Shown here: piece after piece, positions 35,501 through 42,469 of the stretch
Position numbering within the stretch: the stretch's first letter is position 1
Layout of the letters: each line of letters starts with the position of its first letter
NCBI RefSeq assembly: GCF_001687105.1
Contig: NZ_CP014595.1
Coordinates: 2,493,001 to 2,557,000 of the forward strand
Length of the DNA: 64,000 nucleotides
Reading direction: 5' to 3'
Source: Salipiger sp. CCB-MM3
Lineage (GTDB): Bacteria; Pseudomonadota; Alphaproteobacteria; Rhodobacterales; Rhodobacteraceae
Made by a program: the position numbers and the translations under genes
The notes under the pieces: model-generated
What the model was told of the DNA's origin: nothing
The model's database searches: none
What the model saw: the letters and a program-made list of their open reading frames with translations, nothing else

Positions 35501-35880
35501 TCGAGCGCGCTGTCGGTCAGCACCAGCCGCGCGCCCGCGATGAGCCGGGGCAAGGGGCGCTCGGGGGGCAGCATCGGGGCCGGGCCGGGGGCGGTCTGCG
35601 CCACGCGCTGGCGGCTCGACGGGTCGGTCAGCGACTGCGAGCGGATCGCCGGGGCCTCGCGCGCTTCGGCCTGCGCCGCCTCCAGCGCCTCACCGCGCAG
35701 CCGCTCCAGCTCCTTCAGCGCCGAGAAGGCGCGCACCACCCCGGCCACCGAATTGCGGTCGGTGATGGCGATCGCCTCGAGCCCCAGCTCGGCGGCGCGG
35801 GTCACCAGCTCCTCGGGGTGCGAGGCGCCGGTGAGGAAGGTGAAATTGCTGGTCACGCACAGCTCGGCATAGGGGGTCAT
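32518..35880 (-). CDS. dnaE2: Error-prone DNA polymerase DnaE2 (ImuC)
   Basis: A 1120-residue C-family polymerase of the SOS mutasome, performing lesion bypass and induced mutagenesis. The start ATG at 35880 lies ten bases after the imuB stop with GAGGGA as ribosome site; MTPYAELCVTSNFTFLTGAS is the characteristic PHP-domain start. The polymerase active-site region includes CQGRGSAANSVVCYLLG and the Asp-rich DIDVDFEHERREEVIQ. Near the C-terminus is an OB-fold nucleic acid-binding domain (GVIFLTLEDETGTANVVVW). It lacks the beta-clamp and tau-binding tail of replicative DnaE. Third gene of imuA-imuB-dnaE2. Confidence 0.95.
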   Translation of the reverse strand: MTPYAELCVTSNFTFLTGASHPEELVTRAAELGLEAIAITDRNSVAGVVRAFSALKELERLRGEALEAAQAEAREAPAIRSQSLTDPSSRQRVAQTAPGPAPMLPPERPLPRLIAGARLVLTDSALDWLALPCDVAAWARLTRLLSLGKRRAEKGECHLTRADLHAASEGMILIALPPDPLEPDSRQLDPELREMLRRCPGRAYIGAAPVYDGRDQIRLDHLARLSQQTGLPLVAVGDVLMHRSARRPLADVLTCLREGCTIDNIGTRRLTNGERRLKSGAEMARLFHRYPAALRRTAEIADRCAFRLDELRYQYPDEAQNGEPAQDRLERLSREGLHWRYPAGPPPKIVHRVEKELRLIGEMGYAPYFLTVHDIVAFARSRGILCQGRGSAANSVVCYLLGVTEVPPESITLIFERFISKERGEPPDIDVDFEHERREEVIQWIYDRYGRERAGLTATVIHFRSRAAIREVGKVMGLSQDVIARLAGQIWGWSSSAPDEDRMRDAGIDPSDDRVLMTAKLIEEIIGFPRHLSQHVGGFVITHGRLDELCPIENAAMDDRTVIEWDKDDIDALGLLKVDILALGMLTCIRKAFGLLVQHRGQHLTLANVPTEDPKVYDMLCRADAIGVFQVESRAQLNFLPRMLPRRFYDLVCEVAIVRPGPIQGGMVHPFINRRQGKEPVEDLGPAMMEVLGRTYGVPLFQEQAMQIAVVAAGFTPAEADRLRRSLATFKRMGTIGAFRDRFVSGMLARGYAGDFAERCFTQIEGFGSYGFPESHAASFARLVYISAWLKKHHQAIFTCALLNAQPMGFYAPAQLVRDAREHGVEVRPVSVNHSDWDNTLEPRPDGSLALRLGFRQIKGLREEDAAWIVAARGNGYPDVESLWRRAGVKPAALERLAEGDGFAAIGLTRRDALWAAKALRAPKPLPLFGEDGEGAAEPDVVLPAMTLGQEVVEDYLSLRLSLRAHPMELLRPRLPESLPHERFGSVPHRQRITATGLVITRQRPGTASGVIFLTLEDETGTANVVVWTKIYETFRKAVIAGRLLRVTGRLEREGVVTHLIAEHVEDLSPLLSELGGPIPIGATIETNDGRADETRRPVGGSARHPRDQAKKLFPSRDFH

Positions 35881-35890
35881 GGCGCGTCCC

Positions 35891-37414
35891 TCATGCGAAT
35901 TCCCCCTGCACGAACCAGTCCTGCGCCCCGCCCGCGTCCCAGCCCGCCACCTGCGGCGTGTGAAAGAGCCACAGCCGCGGGCCCTCGCGCGTCTCGATGC
36001 GCCAGTAGTCGCGGATGCCGGAGCGCCATACGGGATCGTCGAACCACCATTCAGGGGCGATCCGCTCGGGCCCGGTGGCGCGCAGGGTGGAAAAGCGCAT
36101 GTTGCGCCAGCGGAACTGCGCGGGCGGATGGCCGGGCTGCGCGCCGCGCGCGCCGGTGACCATCTCGGGCGGGAACAGCAGCAGCGGGCGCGGCGGGCCG
36201 CGCCGGGGCGGCGGCGCTTCGGCCTCGGAATAGGCGGCGGGGGCGAGCAGGAAGCTGCGCTCGGGGATGTCGCTCTGCGCGGGCAGCAGACGCTGCACCT
36301 GCTCAAAGCCCAGCCGGTTGCCGAGCCGCGAGATGAGATCGGCCAGCGCATCCTCGCTGCGCGGCTTCGGGCCGCCCAGAGTTTTTCCGGACCCAAGCTG
36401 TTCGGGCGGCAGCGGCTCGGTGACCTCGGCGCAGAGCCGCATGGCGTCGATGCCGAAACCGGCCTCCACCTCGCCCACGCCCCTTTCGAACAGCGCCGCG
36501 ATGCGCGCGGGATCGCGCATCGGGCGGGCGAGGCCGACGCGGACCTGCGCGGTCTCGCGGTCGACGCGGTGCAGCTCCAGCAGCAGGCGGCGCGCGCCGT
36601 GCTGATGCGTGCCGAGCTTGTCGCAGAGCCGTTCCAGCAGGCGGGTCAGACCGGCCATCACATCCTCCTGCAGGCCGATGGGATCGGGCAGGGTCATGCG
36701 GACGCCGAAATGCGGCGGCTCGGGCGCGGCGTCCACCGGCTCGGAGCGGGTGCCGAGCGCCTGATCGAGTCGCATCACCAGCGCCGGGCCAAAGCGTTTG
36801 GCCAGCGGCGCGCGGGGCAGCGGGATGAGATCGGCGATGCGCCCGAGCCCGACGCGGGAAAGCGTCTCGGCGGTGTCATGGTCGATGCGCAGCGCCGAGA
36901 CCGGCAGTTTGCCCAGCCCCTCGGCCAGCGCGCCCTCGGGGAGGATGCCGCCGCCGTGACGGGCGAGGGCGAAGGCCCCGCCGCGGCTGCCGGCGATGGC
37001 GCTTTGCGCCGCCAGCCCGATGCGCGCCAGCCGGCCATGCAGATCGGCGCGCAGCGCTGCCTCGCCGCCGAAGAGATGCGGCACGCCGGTGACATCGGCG
37101 ATGAGCCCGTCACTGCCGTCCCGCGCCACCAGCGGCGCGTAGCGCCCGGCCCAGCGAAGCAGGCCCGAGAGCGCCGCCGCCTCGCGCCCCAGATCGGCGG
37201 GGCGGGTGGCCAGATCGGGGCAGAGCGCCCGCGCATCGGCCAGCGCCATGCCGCGCGCCAGCCCCTGCGCCTGCGCGCGCGGCGAGACGCAATGCAGATG
37301 ATCGGCATTGCCCGACCGCAGGGTCAGGGCAAAGGGCCCCTCAACGGGCCGTCTGCGCAGGCTGATGTCGCTGGCCAGCCGCGGAAACCAGATGGAAAGC
37401 AGCCGTTTCGCCAT
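35891..37414 (-). CDS. imuB: Mutasome Y-family-like protein ImuB
   Basis: A 507-residue protein related to Y-family polymerases, which acts as the beta-clamp-binding hub of the ImuA-ImuB-DnaE2 mutasome and is generally catalytically inactive. The N-terminal RLLSIWFPRLASDISLRR and DGLIADVTGVPHLFGGEAAL match ImuB; the palm lacks the full set of catalytic carboxylates of true DinB enzymes. A tryptophan-rich C-terminus (PEWWFDDPVWRSGIRDYWRIET) is typical. Its start lies inside imuA, overlapping by 74 bases, so the two are translationally coupled. SOS induction is expected from the box upstream of imuA. Confidence 0.93.
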   Translation of the reverse strand: MAKRLLSIWFPRLASDISLRRRPVEGPFALTLRSGNADHLHCVSPRAQAQGLARGMALADARALCPDLATRPADLGREAAALSGLLRWAGRYAPLVARDGSDGLIADVTGVPHLFGGEAALRADLHGRLARIGLAAQSAIAGSRGGAFALARHGGGILPEGALAEGLGKLPVSALRIDHDTAETLSRVGLGRIADLIPLPRAPLAKRFGPALVMRLDQALGTRSEPVDAAPEPPHFGVRMTLPDPIGLQEDVMAGLTRLLERLCDKLGTHQHGARRLLLELHRVDRETAQVRVGLARPMRDPARIAALFERGVGEVEAGFGIDAMRLCAEVTEPLPPEQLGSGKTLGGPKPRSEDALADLISRLGNRLGFEQVQRLLPAQSDIPERSFLLAPAAYSEAEAPPPRRGPPRPLLLFPPEMVTGARGAQPGHPPAQFRWRNMRFSTLRATGPERIAPEWWFDDPVWRSGIRDYWRIETREGPRLWLFHTPQVAGWDAGGAQDWFVQGEFA

Positions 37415-37943
37415 GCCAGTCTACGGTCCAGAGTCTTAATGTTCCCTTTTTGTTCTTTATAAGTTCCCAGCCGTGCAGAGTCGAGTCCGCTGCTGGCGCG
37501 GGCAATTGTTCGCAGGCCCAGCGTGTCTCGGCGGCATTGCTGCCCTGACCGCTCTGGATCAGCATCAGCCCGGTGGTCTGCCCGGCCTCGGCGGCCAGTT
37601 GCAGGCGGCGCCCGGCCTTGAGCGACAGCACCTCCCCGGGCTCGGCCACCACCAGCCCCACGGCGGTGCAGCGCAGCGCCTCTTCGGCGGCCCAGAGCAG
37701 ATCGGCCTCGCTGTGGGTGCGCACCAGATGCAGCCGCGCGCCAATGCCTTCGGGCAGGCCGCGCAGCAGCGGCAGTTGCGGCGCGTGCTGCGGGGTGATC
37801 CAGATCAGCGGCCCGGCGTGGCGGCTGGCCTGAAACAGCGCAAAGCCGCGCCGCGCACGCCCTTCGGCCTCATGCACCCGGGCGGGGCAAAGGGCGAGCG
37901 GATCGGCCTCGGCAAGAGGCGCGCTGGCGGGCAAGGGGCGCAT
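37341..37943 (-). CDS. imuA: Mutasome RecA-like protein ImuA
   Basis: A 200-residue RecA-fold protein, the first gene of the SOS mutagenesis operon. Conserved blocks are VHEAEGRARRGFALFQ, GPLIWITPQHAP, LLWAAEEALRC, GLVVAEPG, LSLKAGRRLQLAAEAGQTTG and GSNAAETRW. I set the start at ATG 37943 because the perfect LexA box (37986-38000) must lie upstream of the gene; longer frames read through the box and a dispersed repeat and cannot be real. The ribosome site is weak (ACAGG). The 3' end overlaps imuB. Confidence 0.9.
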   Translation of the reverse strand: MRPLPASAPLAEADPLALCPARVHEAEGRARRGFALFQASRHAGPLIWITPQHAPQLPLLRGLPEGIGARLHLVRTHSEADLLWAAEEALRCTAVGLVVAEPGEVLSLKAGRRLQLAAEAGQTTGLMLIQSGQGSNAAETRWACEQLPAPAADSTLHGWELIKNKKGTLRLWTVDWHGETAAFHLVSAAGQRHQPAQTAR

Positions 37944-37985
37944 GATTGGACCTGTGGCAGCAGAGTCGGTGTGCGGGATGTTCAG

Positions 37986-38000
37986 GAACATTGCCAGAAC
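37986..38000 (-). promoter_or_regulatory. SOS (LexA) box upstream of imuA
   Basis: GTTC-N7-GTTC on the minus strand (GAAC ATTGCCA GAAC on the plus strand), a perfect match to the alphaproteobacterial LexA operator, 43 bases upstream of the imuA start. It implies DNA damage control of imuA-imuB-dnaE2. Confidence 0.9.
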
Positions 38001-38028
38001 ATCCGCGCCATGGGAAGCGTGCCGTAGT

Positions 38029-38051
38029 GCGTATTTAACAAAGAGAAGAAG
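38029..38051 (+). repeat. Plus-oriented tail of the composite repeat facing copy 4
   Basis: GCGTATTTAAC then AAAGAGAAGAAG, the tail alone. It is a nearly exact inverted copy of 38071-38093, so the two can form a stem of about 20 bp with a 19-base loop. It lies upstream of imuA and beyond the SOS box. Confidence 0.7.
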
Positions 38052-38071
38052 GACCGGGCGCGTGTCATGTG

Positions 38072-38134
38072 CTTCTTCTCTTTGAAAATACGCCGGGGGT
38101 GAGGCGCGCAGCGACGAGGGGGCAGCGCCCCCTC
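38072..38134 (-). repeat. Composite intergenic repeat, copy 4
   Basis: Read on the minus strand: hairpin 1 GAGGGGGC-GCT-GCCCCCTC (38134-38116), hairpin 2 GTCGC-TGC-GCGCC (one mismatch), then the tail CACCCCCGGCGTATTTTC and AAAGAGAAGAAG. It follows the minus-strand leucyltransferase gene in the same orientation, with about 115 bases between. Confidence 0.85.
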
Positions 38135-38250
38135 CTGACACGCCAAGGCAAATTGGAGCGCATGGCAGCGGCGCGCCTTGGGCTTCCTCTTGGCAAAAAT
38201 ATTCCCGCCGGAGGCAGGATCGCGCCGCGATCCTCCAGCGACGTCCCGGT

Positions 38251-39063
38251 TCAGCCCCGGCTGTCGGGCAGCGAGATATTGGCCACCTGCTCGGCGATCG
38301 GATCGGTGCTCAGCGGGTGGGTCTCGGAGGCGTAATCATCATCGCCACGCATCGGCTCCCACCGACCGCGGCGGTAGATCTCCAGCGCCGAGAATTGCGC
38401 CTTGTAGCCCATCTTCGGCGAGCCGGGCACCCAGTAGCCCAAGTAGACATAGGGCAGCCCGGCCTCGCGCGCGATGTCGATGTGATCGAGGATCATCCAG
38501 GTGCCGAGCCCGGCCTTGGGCAGTTCGGGATCGTAGAAGGAATAGACCATCGACAGCCCGTCATCGAGCACGTCGGTCAGGCACACGGCGGCCAGATCGC
38601 CCCGATCGCCGTCGGTGTATTCCACCACCCGGCTGCGGATCGGGGTCTCTTCGATCATCGCGGCGAACTCGAAGATGTCCATGTCCGCCATGCCGCCATC
38701 GGCATGGCGCGCGTCGAGATAGCGGCGGAACAGCTCGAACTGGTCCTCGGTGGCCCAAGGGCTCGAGGCGCGGCGTTGCAGGAAGGCATTGCGCTTCAGC
38801 GAGCGGCGCTGGCTTTTCGACGGGGCGAAGCGCCGCACGTCGATCCGCGCCGAGAGACAGGCCGAGCACTCCGAGCAGGACGGGCGATAGAGCACATTCT
38901 GCGAGCGGCGGAAGCCCTGCTTCGAAAGACTGTCGTTGAGTTTCTCCGCGCTGTCGCCCTGCAGCGCGGTGAAGAGCTTGCGCTCCATCCGGCCCGGCAG
39001 ATAGGGGCAGGGTTGCGGCGCCGTGACGTAAAATTGCGGCGCGAGGGGCAGCGAATGGCGCAT
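38251..39063 (-). CDS. bpt: Aspartate/glutamate leucyltransferase (Bpt/Ate family)
   Basis: A 270-residue aminoacyl-tRNA-protein transferase that adds leucine from Leu-tRNA to proteins with N-terminal Asp or Glu, marking them for ClpS/ClpAP degradation. The start [14 protein letters not shown] (ATG 39063, with GGACGG upstream) is the usual one for the family; longer frames add unrelated residues. Conserved are the cysteine cluster [25 protein letters not shown] context, the block YCFLG-equivalent [20 protein letters not shown], and YSFYDP. Length is about 20 residues above the E. coli arginyl-type relatives. It is a single gene, followed by repeat copy 4. Confidence 0.9.
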   Translation of the reverse strand: MRHSLPLAPQFYVTAPQPCPYLPGRMERKLFTALQGDSAEKLNDSLSKQGFRRSQNVLYRPSCSECSACLSARIDVRRFAPSKSQRRSLKRNAFLQRRASSPWATEDQFELFRRYLDARHADGGMADMDIFEFAAMIEETPIRSRVVEYTDGDRGDLAAVCLTDVLDDGLSMVYSFYDPELPKAGLGTWMILDHIDIAREAGLPYVYLGYWVPGSPKMGYKAQFSALEIYRRGRWEPMRGDDDYASETHPLSTDPIAEQVANISLPDSRG

Positions 39064-39276
39064 TTCGAAACCGTCCGGGCTGGTTGAAAGGAAAACGTAA
39101 CAACGAATTTCCCAGCCGCCAACCCCGCGTAACCCGACATATGCGCGTTTCACGATCTTGCTATCCGTAAAGCGCGGAAGATCGCCGGGCCCATTGCCAC
39201 ATGCGGGGCCGCCGGGGCCTCGCGCATCGCCGCATCCGGCACCCGTGCAAGACGGCGGACCAAGAGCAGGGCGAGG

Positions 39277-39711
39277 TCAGCTGGCGGGGATACGCAGCAC
39301 CTGTCCGGGATAGATCTCGTCGGGGTCCGAGAGCATCGGCTTGTTGGCCTCGAAGATCTCGGCATAGCGCGCGCCGTCACCCAGCGTCTTCTCGGCGATC
39401 TTCCAAAGGCTGTCGCCGCTCTCGACCGTGTGGAAGTTGGGCGCTGGGCCCTCGGCCTCATCCTCTACCTCGGCCACGCCCTCGATATTGCCCACCGCGA
39501 GGATCATCTTCTCGCGGGTTTCCTGATCCTTCGGCTGGCCGGTGATCGTCACCTTCGCGGATCCCGGCTCGACCTTGATCGAGGTGCCGCTGGTGTCGAG
39601 GCCGAGATCGTCGAGTTCCTTGGCCAGCGCCGCCTCGGCGGGTGGGGTCTCGGGGGCGGCCTCGGCCTCGAGCTTCTTACCCTTGCCTTTGAGAAAACTG
39701 AAAAGTCCCAT
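39277..39711 (-). CDS. BON-LysM domain protein (Kbp/YgaU-like)
   Basis: A 144-residue protein starting MGLFSFLKGKGKK at ATG 39711, which has GGGAG nine bases upstream; the ATG at 39720 abuts that site and is unlikely. A BON domain (about residues 25-80: IKVEPGSAKVTITGQPKDQETREKM) is followed by LysM (about 93-143: HTVESGDSLWKIAEKTLGDG). The same architecture and the same first residues occur in E. coli Kbp, a cytoplasmic potassium-binding protein. No signal peptide is visible, so peptidoglycan binding is not implied despite the LysM. Upstream lie 314 bases without a convincing gene. Confidence 0.88.
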   Translation of the reverse strand: MGLFSFLKGKGKKLEAEAAPETPPAEAALAKELDDLGLDTSGTSIKVEPGSAKVTITGQPKDQETREKMILAVGNIEGVAEVEDEAEGPAPNFHTVESGDSLWKIAEKTLGDGARYAEIFEANKPMLSDPDEIYPGQVLRIPAS

Positions 39712-40025
39712 GGTCGGCATCTCCCGAAGAATGGCTTGAATTGAATGCGCGCAGTTTGGCGCAGCTTGAGCGGTCGGGCTACCGGAAGATGTCAGCTTTG
39801 GCGTGTGGTGCGCCGCCGCTTGGGAGGCGGGGCGGGGCGGGGAATGCTAGGCGTTGTTTAGAAAGGGAAAAACGTATGGGTAGGTGAGGTGGTCGGCCCC
39901 ATGCCTTCGGCTCAATTCCGCGCAGCGAGGGCCGTTCAATGCAAACCGCCCTCGCACGGGTGGCGAGAGCGGTCACTGGCTCAGGAGGTGCCCGGCGTCA
40001 CAGGACGCGGCGATTGAGCGCCCCG
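39712..40025. other. 314-base gap without a convincing gene
   Basis: The gap separates the BON-LysM gene from the end of the RDD gene, both on the minus strand. It contains a G-rich run (GGCGGGGCGGGGCGGGG, 39829-39841 region) and short open frames without ribosome sites or family character. The left part must hold the promoter of the BON-LysM gene. I see no tRNA, terminator or clear regulator site. Confidence 0.5.
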
Positions 40026-40478
40026 TCACATCGCGCGGCGGTTCAGCGCCACGGTACCAAGCGCGAGGTCGGTGAGGCCCTGACCGCGTTCGGTGGCCAG
40101 CATGCAGACGATCGAGACGATCTGCAGCGGCGCGATCGAGACCGAGACCGTATAGCCCAGCGTGTGCAGCAACGCCTGCGGCAGGCCGAAGCGCTGGCCC
40201 TGCCAGTCGCGGAATTCGATGGCCATCAGGCGCATGCCCCAGGTGGCCGAGCCATTGGCCAGCGTCGCGACGCGATAGCCGAAGCTGATCACCATCCAGA
40301 TGGCGAAGAAGATGAACACGCCCAGAAAGGCGGTGAACAGCAGCGCGATGAAGACCAGCACGGCAACGATCATCGTATCTATGACCCAGGCCATGCCGCG
40401 CTTGAGCGCCACGCTTTCGTAAAAGGCGCGCTGGTGCACGGGGTCGGGAAGCTGCGAATAGGTCGCGTCGGAATACAT
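40026..40478 (-). CDS. RDD-family membrane protein
   Basis: A 150-residue protein from ATG 40478, with a GAGAGAG ribosome site. The RDD domain shows the first-helix motif KRGMAWVIDTMIVAVLVF, a second hydrophobic segment, GSATWGMRLMAIEFRD and GLPQALLHTLGY, giving three or four membrane helices. RDD proteins are widespread and mostly uncharacterised; some are proposed to be transport related. It lies downstream of the DUF2852 gene on the same strand, 155 bases away. Confidence 0.85.
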   Translation of the reverse strand: MYSDATYSQLPDPVHQRAFYESVALKRGMAWVIDTMIVAVLVFIALLFTAFLGVFIFFAIWMVISFGYRVATLANGSATWGMRLMAIEFRDWQGQRFGLPQALLHTLGYTVSVSIAPLQIVSIVCMLATERGQGLTDLALGTVALNRRAM

Positions 40479-40633
40479 CTGTCTCTCTCGCTCGGGGTTG
40501 CTGTCGCGGGCGCGGCTCAAAGGTGGGGATGGCGCCGGGCCATGTCCAGTCTGCCGTGTCCAGTCTATCGTTCTTGGCCCATGGCCCCCGGATCGGGGCC
40601 ATGGAGCAGGGGTTGGGGAAGGGCGGCCCGCTA

Positions 40634-41080
40634 TCAGGCCTCTTCGGTTTCGCCTTTTTCGCGCTCTTCGCGGGCGATGCGCGAGCGTTCGTCCATGAAC
40701 TGGTCGAATTCGGCCTTGTCGCGGGCTTCGCGCAGACGCTGCAGGAAGTCCTCAAAGCTCTTCTGCTCGTCCTCGAGGCGGCGCAGCGTGTCGGCCTTAT
40801 AGGCGTCGAAGGCGGCGTTGCCGCTGGGACGCATGGCGTTGAACCCGTGCTGGAAGGCGGTGTGACGCTCCGAGCGGCGGTGGCGGCAGGACTTTCCGAA
40901 CATGCGTTTGCTCCAGATCATATAGGCAAGAAGGGCGAGGCCAATGGGCCAGAAAATCATGAAACCGAGGATCATGGCGACGATCCACGCGGGTTTGCCC
41001 CGCTGGTCGAGCCAGAACTCGGCACGTCTGAGCCAGCCGGGGTTGGCGGGCTGAGTGTAGTGCTGCGAGGCGGCGGTCAT
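40634..41080 (-). CDS. DUF2852 membrane protein
   Basis: A 148-residue protein beginning MTAASQHYTQPANPGWLRRAEF, with AAAGGAAA before the ATG. One or two membrane helices (about residues 30-56, KPAWIVAMILGFMIFWPIGLALLAYMIW in two parts) are followed by a basic stretch (KRMFGKSCRHRRSERH) and a long charged helix (about 95-145). This matches the DUF2852 family, common in alphaproteobacteria and of unknown function. Two near-identical palindromic boxes lie 21 and 80 bases upstream of the start, suggesting tight regulation. Confidence 0.82.
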   Translation of the reverse strand: MTAASQHYTQPANPGWLRRAEFWLDQRGKPAWIVAMILGFMIFWPIGLALLAYMIWSKRMFGKSCRHRRSERHTAFQHGFNAMRPSGNAAFDAYKADTLRRLEDEQKSFEDFLQRLREARDKAEFDQFMDERSRIAREEREKGETEEA

Positions 41081-41101
41081 GGGTCGTTTCCTTTCGGTTC
41101 G

Positions 41102-41125
41102 GGTGATGTGAATGCTTTTCACATT
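41102..41125. promoter_or_regulatory. Operator-like palindromic box 1 upstream of the DUF2852 gene
   Basis: GGTGATGTGAATG then CTTTTCACATT, containing TGTGAA-N5-TTCACA (41107-41123). It repeats at 41161-41184 with 20 of 24 bases identical and sits about 21 bases before the gene start, near the expected transcription start. The binding protein is unknown. Confidence 0.55.
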
Positions 41126-41160
41126 ACATCAGATCGGTATTCCCCCCGCCGCCTTCAAGG

Positions 41161-41184
41161 GGTGATGTGAAAGGTTTTTACATT
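41161..41184. promoter_or_regulatory. Operator-like palindromic box 2 upstream of the DUF2852 gene
   Basis: GGTGATGTGAAAG then GTTTTTACATT, containing TGTGAA-N5-TTTACA (41166-41182). It is the second copy of the box at 41102-41125, with starts 59 bases apart and in the same orientation. Confidence 0.55.
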
Positions 41185-41248
41185 TTTCGTGCGGGATGGT
41201 TTCGGCCGTAGGATTGTCCCGCTCAGGCCAAGGCGCGCGGCGTTGGGA

Positions 41249-41881
41249 TCAGCCGAGACGCGCCGCCCACTCCGCAACCGCAGAGGCCGCGCTTTGCAGA
41301 TTGTCCTCGTGATCCAGACCCGAGACCCGCTTGCGCGGTTTGAGATCGTGATCGCCGTCCTCCAACCAGTGCAGCGCGATCCGCTCAGACAGCTCGTAGC
41401 CAGCCACCTCTTCGCGCGTGCCGAAGGGGTCGCGGGTGCTCTGACAGATCAGCGTCGGCACCTGAAGCGCGGCCAGATGCTCGGTGCGCAGTTTCTCGGG
41501 CTTGCCGGTGGGGTGGAACGGGTACCCAAGACAGAGCAGCCCGGCGATACGTCCTGCAGCAAAGAGATCCTCCGCGATCAGGCTGGCGACCCGTCCGCCC
41601 ATGGATTTGCCGCCGATGATCAACGGGCCGTCACAGGCCAGCGCCTGCACCGCCGCGCGATATTCCTCTTGCAGCAACTCGACCTTCGGCGGCGGGCGCT
41701 TCGATCCGCCCTCGCGCCGCTGCGCCATATAGGCGAACTCGAACCGCGCCACGCGCAGGCCCTGCGCGGCAAGCAGCGCTGCGATCCGCTCCATGAAGGG
41801 GCTGTCCATCGCCGCCCCGGCGCCATGGGCCAGCAGCACCGTCACCCGCGCCGCCGCGTCGCCGGTCATCACGAAATCCAT
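41249..41881 (-). CDS. Alpha/beta hydrolase (KANL3/Tex30-like)
   Basis: A 210-residue hydrolase starting MDFVMTGDAAARVTVLLAHGAGA at ATG 41881, eight bases after the ybaK-type gene stop, so both are probably on one transcript. The nucleophile elbow is GGKSMGGR with the catalytic serine, the oxyanion region is LAHGAGA, the acid is likely in QSTRDPFG, and the histidine is in LEDGDHDLKP. This matches the small dienelactone hydrolase-like family that includes human Tex30/KANL3 relatives; the substrate is unknown. No signal peptide. Confidence 0.83.
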   Translation of the reverse strand: MDFVMTGDAAARVTVLLAHGAGAAMDSPFMERIAALLAAQGLRVARFEFAYMAQRREGGSKRPPPKVELLQEEYRAAVQALACDGPLIIGGKSMGGRVASLIAEDLFAAGRIAGLLCLGYPFHPTGKPEKLRTEHLAALQVPTLICQSTRDPFGTREEVAGYELSERIALHWLEDGDHDLKPRKRVSGLDHEDNLQSAASAVAEWAARLG

Positions 41882-41889
41882 GGCGCCGC

Positions 41890-42357
41890 TCACTCGGTAA
41901 ACTGCGCGGGCACGGCGCCGGTCAGACCGGGCAGCACATGCGCGTCGATGGCAAAGAGGTGACGGGGCGTGCCCGCGGCGGCCCAGACCTGCGGGAACTC
42001 CAGCAGGCGCGGGTCGATCCACGCCCGGATCGGATTGAGATGCCCCACCGGCGAGACGCCCCCGATGGCAAAGCCGGTCTGGCCCCGGATCAACGCCGCG
42101 TCGGCCTTGCCCAGCGGCTCGCCCGCCACCTCCGAAGCTTTCTGCGCACAGACACGGTTGCTGCCCGCGGTGAGGAACAGCACCGCATCGCCGCTGTCCT
42201 CGGCGCGGAAGATGATCGACTTGGCGATCTGGTCGAGCGCGCAGCCCACGGCCTCGGCGGCCTCCTGCGCGGTGCGGGCCTGTTCCACCTCGACGATCTC
42301 CACCGGCAGCCCGGCGTCATCCAGCGCCGCGCGCACCCGTTTGAGGCTCTTGCTCAT
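41890..42357 (-). CDS. YbaK/EbsC-family aminoacyl-tRNA deacylase
   Basis: A 155-residue cytoplasmic protein of the prolyl-tRNA synthetase editing-domain family, which hydrolyses mischarged tRNAs (YbaK: Cys-tRNA-Pro). GGAGACGGAT precedes the ATG at 42357. Conserved are the IAKSIIFRA strand with its essential lysine, the LTAGSNRVCAQKA block, and GFAIGGVSPVGH. The GGVSPVGH form is shared with the ProX/YeaK-like branch, so the tRNA specificity is open. It precedes the alpha/beta hydrolase gene on the same strand and is divergent from glnE. Confidence 0.87.
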   Translation of the reverse strand: MSKSLKRVRAALDDAGLPVEIVEVEQARTAQEAAEAVGCALDQIAKSIIFRAEDSGDAVLFLTAGSNRVCAQKASEVAGEPLGKADAALIRGQTGFAIGGVSPVGHLNPIRAWIDPRLLEFPQVWAAAGTPRHLFAIDAHVLPGLTGAVPAQFTE

Positions 42358-42469
42358 ATCCGTCTCCTGTCTCTTCCGGCCAAGGGATAACGCCCGATGC
42401 GGCGGCGCGGCAAGCCGCTGATCGTCACTTGGGATTGCACAATGGCGCCACTCGTGGCCATCTGCCGCC

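Noticed and set aside
37944..38141. A longer imuA reading upstream to 38141
   Set aside because: It would run through the LexA box and the dispersed repeat; the extra residues are not like ImuA.
39779..39976. A 65-codon minus-strand frame in the gap before the BON-LysM gene
   Set aside because: No ribosome site, no recognisable family, and composition no different from random frames in the area.
41102..41184. PpsR-type (TGT-N12-ACA) photosynthesis repressor sites
   Set aside because: Both boxes have 11, not 12, bases between TGT and ACA, and no photosynthesis genes are in the window.
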